A DNA stretch of 64,000 nt from contig NZ_HE610986.1 in NCBI RefSeq assembly GCF_000285535.1, positions 1,017,915 through 1,081,914 on the forward strand, in the 5' to 3' direction. The first letter of the stretch is position 1, and each line of letters starts with the position of its first letter. The position numbers were made by a program, and so were the translations under genes. Shown here piece after piece: positions 16,958 to 26,664 of the stretch. The notes below the pieces were generated by a model. That model saw only the letters and a program-made list of their open reading frames with translations, did no database searches and was not told the origin of the DNA. Origin of the DNA: Bacillus timonensis (lineage in GTDB: Bacteria > Bacillota > Bacilli > Bacillales > Bacillaceae_L).

Positions 16958-18616
16958 GTGGAAAATAATAACGTTTCAAATTTTATTAGAAATATCATAA
17001 TCGACGATTTAGAAACAGGTAAACGTGATCATGTCGTTACCCGATTTCCTCCAGAACCAAATGGTTACTTACATATCGGGCACGCAAAATCAATCGTTCT
17101 GAATTTTGACCTTGCAGATGAATTCAAAGGTAAAACTAACTTACGCTTTGATGATACAAACCCTTTAAAAGAAGATATAGAGTTTGTAAACTCAATCAAG
17201 GAAGATGTAAAATGGCTTGGATATGATTGGGACGGTTTATTTTTCGCATCAGATTACTTCGAAGAAATGTATAATCGCGCCGTTTTACTAATCAAAAAAG
17301 GACTTGCATATGTAGACGATTTAAGTGCAGATGAAATCCGCGAATATCGTGGAACTCTTACAGAGCCTGGGAAAGAAAGTCCATACCGCGATCGTTCCAT
17401 TGAAGAAAACCTGGAGTTGTTTGAAAATATGCGCGCCGGTAAGTATGGAAATGGTGAAAAAGTGTTACGTGCAAAAATTGATATGAAGTCTCCAAACATC
17501 AATTTACGTGACCCTGTTATTTACCGAATTTCACATACGACACATCATAACACAGGTGATAAATGGTGTATCTATCCATTGTATCCTTTTGCTCATCCGG
17601 TTGAGGATGCAATTGAAGGTGTAACCCACTCCATTTGTACAATTGAATTTGAAGATCAACGTCCTTTTTACAATTGGGTTGTAGAGCATTGTGAAATGGA
17701 AAGTAATCCTCAACAAATTGAATTCGGTCGCATTAATTTAACGAATACAGTGATGAGTAAGCGTAAGTTAAAGCAACTTGTTGAAGAAAACTATGTGGAC
17801 GGATGGGATGACCCTCGCATGCCTACAATCTCAGGGCTTAGAAGAAAAGGGTATACACCTGAAGCGATTCGCACCTTCTGCCGTGAATTAGGTGTAGCGA
17901 AAAATAACGGAACGGTTGATACTCAAATGCTTGAACACTTTGTTCGTGAGGATTTGAAGCTTAAAGCGCCACGGACAATGGGTATCATCAATCCACTTAA
18001 AGTTGTAATTACCAACTATCCAGAAGGGCAAGTAGAAATGCTGGATGCGGAAATCAACCCAGAAAATCCAGAAATGGGTACAAGACAAATTCCATTTTCT
18101 CGTGAAATCTACATCGAACAAGAGGATTTCATGGAAAATCCACCGAAAAAATATTTCCGTCTCTTCCCTGGCAATGAAGTTCGTCTCAAGCACGCGTACT
18201 TCATTAAATGTGAAGAAGTCATCAAGGATGAAGAAGGAAAGGTTATCGAACTTCGTTGTACGTATGACCCTGAAACAAAGAGTGGTACTGGCTTTACCGG
18301 TCGTAAGGTAAAAGGAACGATTCACTGGGTTGAGGCGACACAAGCGGTTCCCGCTGAATTCCGTCTGTATGAGCCACTTATTTTAGATGCAGAAGAAAAT
18401 GAGGAAGAAGAAGATAAAACATTCCTTGATTACGTCAATCCAAACTCACTTGAGATTTTAAATGGATTTGTTGAGCCGAACATGAAAGATGTGAAGCCAC
18501 AAGACAAATTCCAATTCTTTAGACATGGATATTTCAATGTGGATCCGAAGCATACAACGGATGACCACCTCGTCTTTAACCGAATTGTTTCATTGAAAAG
18601 TTCATTTAAATTATAA
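16958..18616 (+). CDS. glnS: Glutaminyl-tRNA synthetase
   Basis: A class I synthetase that charges tRNA-Gln directly with glutamine. At about 552 aa it has the length of E. coli GlnRS. Signatures are [15 protein letters not shown] near residue 33 (HIGH), LRFDDTNP near 65, DQRPFYNW near 230, and VMSKRKL near 265 (KMSKS equivalent). The C-terminal anticodon-binding beta-barrels follow, with no YqeY extension. GTG 16958 has the better spacing from GAGG; ATG 16952 is two codons upstream and only two bases from it. Most Bacillaceae lack GlnRS and make Gln-tRNA through GatCAB, so the gene is probably of transferred origin. It is monocistronic. Confidence 0.95.
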   Translation: MENNNVSNFIRNIIIDDLETGKRDHVVTRFPPEPNGYLHIGHAKSIVLNFDLADEFKGKTNLRFDDTNPLKEDIEFVNSIKEDVKWLGYDWDGLFFASDYFEEMYNRAVLLIKKGLAYVDDLSADEIREYRGTLTEPGKESPYRDRSIEENLELFENMRAGKYGNGEKVLRAKIDMKSPNINLRDPVIYRISHTTHHNTGDKWCIYPLYPFAHPVEDAIEGVTHSICTIEFEDQRPFYNWVVEHCEMESNPQQIEFGRINLTNTVMSKRKLKQLVEENYVDGWDDPRMPTISGLRRKGYTPEAIRTFCRELGVAKNNGTVDTQMLEHFVREDLKLKAPRTMGIINPLKVVITNYPEGQVEMLDAEINPENPEMGTRQIPFSREIYIEQEDFMENPPKKYFRLFPGNEVRLKHAYFIKCEEVIKDEEGKVIELRCTYDPETKSGTGFTGRKVKGTIHWVEATQAVPAEFRLYEPLILDAEENEEEEDKTFLDYVNPNSLEILNGFVEPNMKDVKPQDKFQFFRHGYFNVDPKHTTDDHLVFNRIVSLKSSFKL

Positions 18617-18621
18617 AAAAA

Positions 18622-18653
18622 AAGACTCGTGCCCATGCACGAGTCTTCTTTTT
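18622..18653 (+). terminator. Bidirectional terminator between glnS and the SpoIID-like gene
   Basis: AAGACTCGTGC and GCACGAGTCTT form an 11-bp perfect stem with a CCAT loop, with T or A tracts on both sides, so it can serve both convergent genes. Confidence 0.92.
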
Positions 18654-20226
18654 TAATATCTGACTTCTAACTCAATTCCTTGGTAATAGTGCTTAAGGAT
18701 TTCTTCAAAAGTCGCTCCTTTTTCAGCCATTCCGACTGCGCCTGTTTGTGACAAGCCAACACCATGGCCCCAGCCACCACCAAATACTTTAAAGCCAACT
18801 ACTTCTTTTGTTTTATTGTTAGTAACCGGCTCAATGTGGAACAGCGTGCTTAACAGGGACGCTTGATTCCCACTCGCATTAATGTATTTTAACGTCGTAC
18901 GAATTGCGTCTTTATATTGATAAAAGGTACCATTTTCCGTAACAAACTCAATTGTTAGTACACGTCCCGAGCTTGAGCGCTCAAGCACATTGATTTCGTA
19001 AACCTTCCCTACCTCCGTATTATATGACGTGCTTAATACATCGCTAATTTCTTCTGCCGTCCATTCAAAATTCCATCGATGGTATTTAGACCAATCCGCT
19101 TCAAAATCTCCCTCTTTCGCAGCACGTAATGACTTGGAGTTACTGTGATTCTTAAAGACATCTAGGGATGGAACATGTTCGAATGCCTTCCCTCTCTGGG
19201 CATCTGGCACTCCTCTTAAATATGGAACAGGATCTGAATTCCACACATCTTCATTATTAGCAGAAAAACCACCACTTGTTGAATTAAAGACAGCTGTAAT
19301 TAATTTCCCTTCATATGTTGCAACAATTCCTCGTGTACCATCAACTGCACCATTTGAAATTGGGTGTTCGGCCTCATATCCACCATATACTTGATCAGAT
19401 GTTGTCGGGAGGAGATCATAGCCATCCTTGCCTCTCTTCCCCATATTGGATAATGCATAGGTTCTAGCAGCAATTGCCTGTGATTTTTGTGCTTCTAATT
19501 CACCATATGGGACAGGTGGCAACTCACGTGGAACTACACCATACAGATACTCCTCAATGGGAAGCTCATTAATTCCCGCAAGCGCACCGGAGCTATTAAA
19601 ACCGATTTCAGCGATTCCACGGTATTTTTTTCGTTAATTGTTACAATATCTTCTGAAATGACTTGGATAGGGTTAGTCGTTGTTTTCGATGTTTCCCCAT
19701 TTGAAACCTTGATAATTGACTCTCCTTCAACAGTCGTAATGACTCTCCAATAGGCATCACTTCCACCTAAACCTTTGGCGACGATTTCATTTTTAAATGC
19801 ATTCCTGACTGAAAATGAAGCATCTGCTGGAAACTCACCAATTAATAGTCTCCAACCATTATTGTATTCCTCAATATAAGTCGGATACCCGTTTGATTCT
19901 GCACGCTGCAACCAATCCGCTATATAAGCATTGCTTGTTGAAAAAGCAACCTGTAATCGATAGTTTGTTTTCACAACGGATGAACCCGCCAGTTCAACCA
20001 AGACCTCCTCGTTAGAACCTGTTAGAAGGATTTCACCTGTTTCTTTATCAATCACATCAAAGTCACCAACTCCTCCCACGGTTAGTGAATCCTCAGAAGG
20101 CACAACCCCAATGCGAATATCAGGTTCGTCTCCCTCACTCGCTTCTGCTGGGTTGCCCCAGATTCCTTGCAGCGATAAAATGCTGACAAGAGCAAACACA
20201 AAGAAAAGCTTTACAACTTTATTCAC
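18653..20226 (-). pseudogene. SpoIID/LytB-domain protein gene broken by a frameshift in an A7 run
   Basis: Two minus frames together encode one SpoIID-family protein of about 525 aa. The first frame starts at GTG 20226 (AGGGGG eight bases upstream) with a signal peptide (LFFVFALVSILSLQGIWG). It leaves the homologous frame at the seven-A run complementary to 19625-19631. Adding one A, or a -1 slip, joins it to YRGIAEIGFNSSG and then YLYGVVPREL, AQKSQAIAARTYAL and GGGWGHGVGLSQTGA. Everything after the slip is intact to the stop at 18653. Possible readings are a recent inactivating mutation, a sequencing error in a homopolymer, or programmed slippage at A AAA AAT. It is shorter than the relative at 4118-5890. 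Confidence 0.82.
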
Positions 20227-20464
20227 ACACAATTCCCCCTACTTGTTTTTTTCACCATATACATAAGTTCGTTAGGGGAATAAAATTACCTTTCATACAA
20301 ATTTACTATTTTTTAAAATATTATTTTAACTATGCGTTTTACCTGTTCCCTACCATCTGATTCAAACCGACAAAATTCACTTTTATTTTATCCTTTTTAA
20401 GGTCTATGGCCACCTGTTGGTTGAAATATACACCCGACTTTAGACCTATTCTCAGATCCTAAGG

Positions 20465-20492
20465 AATAAAAAAAGACCAGGATATCCTGGTC
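20465..20492 (-). terminator. Intrinsic terminator, distal 3' end of the ABC exporter transcript
   Basis: GACCAGGAT and ATCCTGGTC form a perfect dyad followed on the minus strand by seven T and TATT. It lies about 220 bp beyond the ABC gene stop, after two other inverted repeats. Confidence 0.8.
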
Positions 20493-20493
20493 A

Positions 20494-20617
20494 CAGACTG
20501 TTGACAAACGCTCGCATACTGCGTTGCTTGCCTCTCTCGTTGCGCTCATTCAGCAACTTCTATTCGCGTCTTCGCTCAGCTGTGCGCCTTGTCTGACAAG
20601 CGTCTTCAAGACAGTCT
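20494..20617. repeat. Structured element bounded by CAGACTGT / ACAGTCTG
   Basis: An eight-base outer stem and an inner CGCT/AGCG pairing enclose a segment more GC-rich than its surroundings, with further internal GTTGC/GCAAC pairing. It lies in the 479-bp gap between the SpoIID-like pseudogene and the ABC exporter; 20233-20464 of that gap is plain AT-rich sequence. Confidence 0.6.
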
Positions 20618-20654
20618 GAGACTTGAATTAAAATTTAAATTTCGTTAATAATTT

Positions 20655-20688
20655 GTGTAGACAAAGTCAGCGCTGACATTGTCTACAC
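20655..20688. repeat. 34-bp near-perfect palindrome after the ABC exporter
   Basis: Two 17-base arms meeting at GTCAGC|GCTGAC match except at one position; the outer bases are GTGTAGACAA / TTGTCTACAC. It starts 24 bp beyond the ABC gene stop and lacks a T tract, so it is not a standard terminator. It could be an operator, an RNA stability hairpin or a repeat remnant. Confidence 0.75.
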
Positions 20689-20711
20689 TCTTAGATGGGA
20701 AATCCTGGTAT

Positions 20712-22430
20712 TTATGATTGATATTGTACTTGATGCAGATTCGCGAAGATCCCACCTTTTTCAAGCAGTTCATCATGTCCGCCTTGTTCCGCGATACCAT
20801 CCTCAGTCACAACTACAATACGGTCTGCATTCCGGATTGTAGCCAGTCTGTGTGCGATGACAAGTGTAGTGCGGTTCTTGGATAGCTCTGTTAATGCTTT
20901 TTGAATGATTTGTTCAGTCTCTGTATCTAAAGCTGAAGTTGCTTCATCCAAGATGAGGATTGGCGGGTTCTTCAGGAACATTCGAGCAATCGCAATCCGT
21001 TGTTTTTGACCACCTGATAGCTTTAATCCCCTTTCACCAACCTGTGTTTCGTACCCATCCGGTAACCCAGCAATAAAGTCCTCTAAATGAGCTCTTTTTG
21101 CTGCTTCCTCTATTTGTTCATCCGTGGCTCCTAGCATCCCGTACGCAATATTTTCTTTTAATGTACCTGTAAAAAGGAACACATCCTGCTGAACAATTCC
21201 AATTTGTGAACGCAAGGACTGTTTTGTCATTTTTCGAATATCCATTCCGTCAATTGAAATTGAGCCATTATCAACATCGTAAAAACGTGGAATTAACGAA
21301 CAAATTGTTGTTTTTCCCGCTCCCGATGGACCGACAAACGCCACGGTCTCACCAGCATGAACCTTTAGATTAATATCCTTTAAGACTGGTCCCTGCTTAT
21401 CATCATAGCCAAAGGTAACATGATCAAACTCGATATCCCCACGCAAAGATGGTACAGCAACTGCATCTTTTGCATCTTGAACTTCTGGCTCCATATCAAG
21501 AAGCTCTGTAAACCGTTTGAAGCCTGCCATCCCCTTTGGATACAGCTCTAATAAGGCACTAATTTTATCAATCGGCTTAAAAAGAACATTGACATAAAGG
21601 ACAAATCCGACAAGTTCCCCGTACGTTAGCTCTCCAGTAAAACTTAACCATGCACCTACTACCAGCACGATTAACACAAACAAGCGTGTCATAAGGTATA
21701 TCCCTGCCGATGTAGAACCCATTACCTTATAGGCACTAAGCTTAGAACGACGGAACTTTCGATTGTCTACCTTAAACCTGGAAATCTCGAATTCTTCATT
21801 TGTAAAGGATTGGACAACACGTGCTCCCGCGACACTGTCCTCTACTCGTGCATTCACATCAGCAATATTGCTGTACATTGCTTTCCAAGCACGATTCATA
21901 CGGACATTGGAAAAAGCAATGAGCCAGATTAGAAATGGCACAACAATAATAGCAATTAATGCAAGCTTCACGTTAATCGTAAGCATAATCCAAAATGCAC
22001 CGACAAATGTCATAATGGCAATGAATAAATCTTCAGGGCCATGATGGGCAAGCTCTCCGATATCAAACAAGTCATTCGTTATCCGGCTCATGACATGACC
22101 TGTTTTTGTATTATCGAAAAAGCGGAATGATTGCCTTTGGACATGCTGGAACAATTGCTGCCTCATATCAGTTTCAATATTGATTCCCAGCTTGTGACCC
22201 CAATAACCGACAATAAATTGGAGCCCCGAACTGAGAAGATACAAAACTAATAAACCGATACTAACCCAAACAATTGCGGACCAATTGCTCGTTGGCAATA
22301 GTTTATCGATGAACCATTGCACCGCTAGCGGAAAGGCTAACTCTAAAATCGCCACAATCACTGCACAGCTGAAATCAATTAAAAACAGCGTACGATGCGG
22401 CTTATAATATGTAAAAAAACGTTGTATCAT
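20712..22430 (-). CDS. ABC exporter half-transporter (fused permease and ATPase)
   Basis: The 572-aa protein has an N-terminal six-helix type IV exporter domain (residues 15-300). The C-terminal nucleotide-binding domain has Walker A GPSGAGKTT near 370, signature LSGGQKQR near 475, Walker B ILILDEATSALD near 497 and the switch His in VIAHRLATIR. It would work as a homodimer exporting a drug, lipid or peptide. AAGGAG eight bases before ATG 22430 supports the start. No partner half-transporter is adjacent. B. subtilis has several such proteins (BmrA, YgaD, YfiB type), and the substrate cannot be told from sequence. Confidence 0.93.
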   Translation of the reverse strand: MIQRFFTYYKPHRTLFLIDFSCAVIVAILELAFPLAVQWFIDKLLPTSNWSAIVWVSIGLLVLYLLSSGLQFIVGYWGHKLGINIETDMRQQLFQHVQRQSFRFFDNTKTGHVMSRITNDLFDIGELAHHGPEDLFIAIMTFVGAFWIMLTINVKLALIAIIVVPFLIWLIAFSNVRMNRAWKAMYSNIADVNARVEDSVAGARVVQSFTNEEFEISRFKVDNRKFRRSKLSAYKVMGSTSAGIYLMTRLFVLIVLVVGAWLSFTGELTYGELVGFVLYVNVLFKPIDKISALLELYPKGMAGFKRFTELLDMEPEVQDAKDAVAVPSLRGDIEFDHVTFGYDDKQGPVLKDINLKVHAGETVAFVGPSGAGKTTICSLIPRFYDVDNGSISIDGMDIRKMTKQSLRSQIGIVQQDVFLFTGTLKENIAYGMLGATDEQIEEAAKRAHLEDFIAGLPDGYETQVGERGLKLSGGQKQRIAIARMFLKNPPILILDEATSALDTETEQIIQKALTELSKNRTTLVIAHRLATIRNADRIVVVTEDGIAEQGGHDELLEKGGIFANLHQVQYQS

Positions 22431-22577
22431 CCTGTTCTCTCCTTATAACTTCCTTCTACCTATATCGAATTATAAGATGTTTAACCTGAATTTGACAAAT
22501 TATTTTGTTAGGCGAAATATGTTAGGTTGGGCACATATACCTCCACGCAAGTACTATGTCACTTTCTTTACATTACT

Positions 22578-22606
22578 GGAGCCACAAGAACCGTCCCCCT
22601 GGTCCA
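22578..22606 (-). repeat. REP-like hairpin, copy R1
   Basis: On the minus strand it reads GGACCAGGGGGACGGTTCTT and continues GTGGCTCC. It shares the GGGACGGTTCT core and GRACC/GGTYC-type ends with copies at 58358, 60118 and 61694-61720. Confidence 0.75.
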
Positions 22607-22648
22607 TGAATAGATATATAGAAATAATAAAATGGGGTGGTGAACTAA

Positions 22649-24754
22649 GTGGATGTACCGACAATTTTATCGGGGCCAATCCTTCGTCGTGTTGAGCCTT
22701 CTCAAGTCTATATATGGATTGCATTACGCAAACGATTTAAGCTTGGAGCAAAGCTGTACCAAATTAAAAACATGGATGGTACAAATTTTACGTACCATGA
22801 AATAGATTGTCATTCTGAAACAACTACCTTTTGCGCAGGTAAACAACTTTATATCAGCCTAATCAAACTAACACCCTATCAAGCCCAATTTCCTGTGAAT
22901 ACACTCTTAGGCTATAATCTCCATTTTCAAAAGGACTCTGACGTCCTTGATTTACAAGATTTCGGACTTTTAGGAAGAGACCAACCAAACTCCATCACTT
23001 ACGGAGACCTCCATTTCCCGAGCTTTTTTATCCCAGATTCGTCCCAACAACAAAGCAATCTCTTGTACGGATCATGCCGAAAGCTTCATGGAAAAGGCGA
23101 GGATGCGCTTAGTCAAGGAGATAAAACCCTCGAACAGAATTATCTAGACCTTGAAAAACGCCCGAGCACTTTATTTCTATTAGGTGACCAAATATACGCA
23201 GATGATGTGCCAGATCCAGTTTTTCCAATCATGGTGGAAGCCGGAAAAAAACTTATTGGAAAAGAAGGAGAACTTGCTGAAATTGAGCCTCGCCTTAAAG
23301 AGCAACCATTTAACAAATCAATCTATCAGACTCGTGGACGACAATTTATTATGGAGCGCTTTTGCAAGTTCACCTCCTCACACTCTCAGAACCACGCTAT
23401 GACATTAGGCGAGTATGCTGCATTATATTTATTATCTTGGTCACCCGAACTTTGGGATGCTTATACAATCGAAGGTAACTTCCCCACTTTTGAGGAAAGC
23501 ACCAAGTATAATCAAATTTATTTTATATACAAAAAAGAAAAGCGAAAAAAGGAGGAGAAAATATACGAAAAGGAATATAACGAACAAGTGGCAGATGTGA
23601 AGATTACCTATCAAACACTTTCAAAGGTAAGAAGACTACTAGCAAACATTCCAACCTATATGATTTTTGATGACCATGACATTACAGATGACTGGAATAT
23701 TAGTCACGATTGGAAAAAAAATGTCCACCAATCAAATCTCGGAAGGCACGTCATTTCTAATGGATTAATGGCCTATTGGTTATTTCAAGGCTGGGGCAAT
23801 GACCCAGAGCGATTTGACCAAGATTTCTTGTACAATATCTGGAAGTACCCTAAATCATATCAAATACCTTCACGTTCACACGACTTGTGGGAGGATGTCT
23901 TGTGGAATTTTGACCAATGGCACTTTGTTGCACCAACAAATCCAACATCCATCTTCCTTGATACACGTACACAGCGAAAATATGACCACACCCCACTTCC
24001 TGTATCCCTTGGTCGAAATTTTGAAGAAAAAGACCGTCCTCCTCAGTTGATAAGTGAAGAAGGCTGGAAAAAAACCACAGATTGTTTATATACAAGTGGC
24101 TGGAATCACGGAGAACCGCTCCTCGTTGTTTCCCCCACCCCCGTCTATGGAATTGGTTTAATCGAGTCTTTTCTCAATCAATATATCCATCCATTAAAAA
24201 CAATTAGAATTCCTGTCACAACTGCATTTGACTTTGAATCATGGAAATATAACGGAGAGGGTTTTAGTGGATTCTTATACCAGATTAAGGAGTGGAACCC
24301 TAGTCATTGCTTTATTTTATCAGGTGATGTCCATTACGCATCGGCTGTTAAAACGAATGTAGAATTTCAAAACGGCGAAAATCTTTGCATCTACCAATTT
24401 ACAAGCAGCCCGATGAACAATATGAGTTTTTCAGGTATCCAAGGTGGACTAATGAAGATGATTGTCACGCTAAATGCAGCGGCACGAAAAAACAAAGAAA
24501 TCAATCGATATTGTAATGAAACGTATGATATCGTTAAGCAAAAGAGAAATGAACCCTGCCCGGCGGGTTTTACATGGAAGGAAAAGATCAAATACCTCTC
24601 TACAAATCAAGGCCCTATCATTGAAACGGATAATAATCTTGGACACCTTGTCCTCATTCCGTCCTTTATCCAAAACACATTGCTGCAAAGCAACAACATA
24701 ATCACCTATGAACCAATTCCACTTTCAAATAAAAATAACCCCGTGCATAGCTAG
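22649..24754 (+). CDS. PhoD-like metallophosphatase
   Basis: The 701-aa protein resembles alkaline phosphatase D-type metallophosphatases. It shows LYGSCRKLH near residue 148, LFLLGDQIYADD near 178, MIFDDHDITDDWN near 345 and a late metal motif FILSGDVHYASAV near 560. These give the Asp/His metal ligands of the calcineurin-like fold. There is no signal peptide or Tat motif, so unlike B. subtilis PhoD it appears cytoplasmic or surface-associated. Length is well above PhoD (about 580 aa) because of a long N-terminal beta-domain and an inserted helical region (residues 240-330) rich in Lys and Glu. The start is GTG at 22649. The substrate is unknown. Confidence 0.85.
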   Translation: MDVPTILSGPILRRVEPSQVYIWIALRKRFKLGAKLYQIKNMDGTNFTYHEIDCHSETTTFCAGKQLYISLIKLTPYQAQFPVNTLLGYNLHFQKDSDVLDLQDFGLLGRDQPNSITYGDLHFPSFFIPDSSQQQSNLLYGSCRKLHGKGEDALSQGDKTLEQNYLDLEKRPSTLFLLGDQIYADDVPDPVFPIMVEAGKKLIGKEGELAEIEPRLKEQPFNKSIYQTRGRQFIMERFCKFTSSHSQNHAMTLGEYAALYLLSWSPELWDAYTIEGNFPTFEESTKYNQIYFIYKKEKRKKEEKIYEKEYNEQVADVKITYQTLSKVRRLLANIPTYMIFDDHDITDDWNISHDWKKNVHQSNLGRHVISNGLMAYWLFQGWGNDPERFDQDFLYNIWKYPKSYQIPSRSHDLWEDVLWNFDQWHFVAPTNPTSIFLDTRTQRKYDHTPLPVSLGRNFEEKDRPPQLISEEGWKKTTDCLYTSGWNHGEPLLVVSPTPVYGIGLIESFLNQYIHPLKTIRIPVTTAFDFESWKYNGEGFSGFLYQIKEWNPSHCFILSGDVHYASAVKTNVEFQNGENLCIYQFTSSPMNNMSFSGIQGGLMKMIVTLNAAARKNKEINRYCNETYDIVKQKRNEPCPAGFTWKEKIKYLSTNQGPIIETDNNLGHLVLIPSFIQNTLLQSNNIITYEPIPLSNKNNPVHS

Positions 24755-24762
24755 GCACGGGG
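24732..24762 (-). terminator. Intrinsic terminator of the fructose operon
   Basis: CCCCGTGC and GCACGGGG flank an eight-base loop, with TTATTTTTA following on the minus strand. The stop codon of the convergent PhoD-like gene lies inside the loop. Confidence 0.85.
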
Positions 24763-24771
24763 TATTCTCAC

Positions 24772-26649
24772 TTATTTAATTGGCTTTTTTAAAAATCCGA
24801 CAAGTAATGCTGTTACAACAGTACCGATAATAATCGCGAGTACATATAACACCCAGCTACCTGACACAAACGGAATAACAAAGATTCCACCGTGTGGAGC
24901 TGGCAACCCTATTCCAAACAACATTGTAAGAGCACCTGTTACCGCAGAACCAATGACAGCAGAAGGAATGACACGGCCTGGGTCAGCAGCTGCAAATGGT
25001 ATTGCTCCTTCTGTAATAAACGACGCTCCCATGAAATATGCGGTTTTTCCAGCTTCACGTTCTTGCTTTGTGAACTTATTTTTAAACAGTGTTGTGGCTA
25101 AAGCTAGTCCAAGTGGAGGCGTCATTCCCCCCGCCATAATTGCGGCGTGTGGTGCGTAGTTTCCAGCATCAATCATCGCAATTCCAAAGGTAAATGCGGC
25201 TTTGTTAATTGGACCACCCATATCAATCGACATCATTCCACCTAAAATTAAGCCTAGTACCACTAAATTTCCTGTACCAAGTCCTTCTAACCATCCTGTT
25301 AATCCATCCATCACAGACTTTAACGGACCAACAAGCACATACATAATTATACCTGTAATCAAAATTCCAAAGAACGGATAAATCAAAACTGGCTTAAGTC
25401 CCTCAAATGAAGATGGTAAACCTGAAAAGATTTTCTTCACTAACAAAACAACATATCCTGCAAGGAATCCGGCGATTAAACCACCTAAAAACCCTGCTCC
25501 TCCTGTTGTTGCCATTAAGCCACCAATCATACCTGGTGCTAATCCTGGGCGATCAGCAATACTCATTGCAATAAACCCTGCTAATACAGGAATCATTAAT
25601 TGAAATGCATTAGCGCTTCCGATTGTCATTAATGCGCCCGCAATCGGGTTATAGGAAGGATCGTTTGGGTCAGATGCATGAATGCCAAAAATAAAGGAAA
25701 TAGCAATTAACAATCCACCCCCGACAACGAACGGAAGCATATTGGAGACACCATTCATCAAGTGCTTATAAAAGCCACTTCTTTCTCCACCTTCTGACTT
25801 TTGCTTTGTTGTTGCTTGCGCATGGTAGGTTGGAGCATCCTGGTTAATCGCTCTTGATAACAATTCTTCAGGGTTTCGAATTCCTTGTGCAACGGGAACT
25901 TGAATCACCTTTTTACCGTTAAAACGGGCCATCTCCACCTGCTTATCAGCCGCAACAATGATTGCAACTGCTTCATCAATTTCTGCTTGAGTAAGAGCAT
26001 TTTTCACACCAGTTGAACCATTTGTTTCAACCTTAAAATCAATGTTCATTTCCTTCGCTTTTGCTTTTAATGAATCTGCTGCCATGTATGTGTGGGCAAT
26101 TCCTGTTGGACATGCTGTTACCGCAAGAACCTTTTGCTGCCCTTCTTTTTTCTCAACTGGAGCTTCTTTTTCTTCTGATTCATTTTCCTCAGACTCATTC
26201 TCCTTTTCATTAATTACATCAATTAACTCGTCCGGAGTTTGAACCTGCATTAATTTTTCACGAAAACCTGTGTCCATAAGTAATGAAGACAAGCGTGATA
26301 ATGTTTCAAGATGTGCATTATTCGCCCCTTCACTTGCAGCAATCATGAAAAACAAATGGCTTGGCTGCCCGTCTAATGATTCATAATCAATTCCGTTTGT
26401 TGAGCGCCCAAATGCGATTGCTGGTGTTTTCACTGCAGCTGTCTTCGCATGTGGAATCGCAATTCCTTCCCCAATACCGGTCGTACTTTGGCTTTCTCTT
26501 GTTAAAATTGCTTCCTTATATTGTTCTTTATCTTGCAGGCGTCCGGCTTCATCAAGTTTTGACACCAATTCATCGATGACTTCAAGCTTAGATGAAGAAG
26601 AAAGCTCTATGATAACCGTATCTTTCTTCAACAAATCCGTAATTCTCAT
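24772..26649 (-). CDS. fruA: Fructose-specific PTS EIIABC permease
   Basis: The permease imports fructose as fructose-1-phosphate. The 625-aa protein is a three-domain fusion. EIIA is at residues 1-150 with the phospho-His in GIAIPHAKTAAV near 68. An acidic linker rich in ENES follows. EIIB (about 172-270) has the Cys in AVTACPTGIAHTYMAAD, and EIIC (about 300-620) has nine or so membrane helices and the motif GGPINKAAFTFG. It ends the fruR-fruK-fruA operon, starting 15 bp after fruK. Domain order and length match Bacillus FruA. Confidence 0.96.
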   Translation of the reverse strand: MRITDLLKKDTVIIELSSSSKLEVIDELVSKLDEAGRLQDKEQYKEAILTRESQSTTGIGEGIAIPHAKTAAVKTPAIAFGRSTNGIDYESLDGQPSHLFFMIAASEGANNAHLETLSRLSSLLMDTGFREKLMQVQTPDELIDVINEKENESEENESEEKEAPVEKKEGQQKVLAVTACPTGIAHTYMAADSLKAKAKEMNIDFKVETNGSTGVKNALTQAEIDEAVAIIVAADKQVEMARFNGKKVIQVPVAQGIRNPEELLSRAINQDAPTYHAQATTKQKSEGGERSGFYKHLMNGVSNMLPFVVGGGLLIAISFIFGIHASDPNDPSYNPIAGALMTIGSANAFQLMIPVLAGFIAMSIADRPGLAPGMIGGLMATTGGAGFLGGLIAGFLAGYVVLLVKKIFSGLPSSFEGLKPVLIYPFFGILITGIIMYVLVGPLKSVMDGLTGWLEGLGTGNLVVLGLILGGMMSIDMGGPINKAAFTFGIAMIDAGNYAPHAAIMAGGMTPPLGLALATTLFKNKFTKQEREAGKTAYFMGASFITEGAIPFAAADPGRVIPSAVIGSAVTGALTMLFGIGLPAPHGGIFVIPFVSGSWVLYVLAIIIGTVVTALLVGFLKKPIK

Positions 26650-26664
26650 GCTACATGTTCCTTT

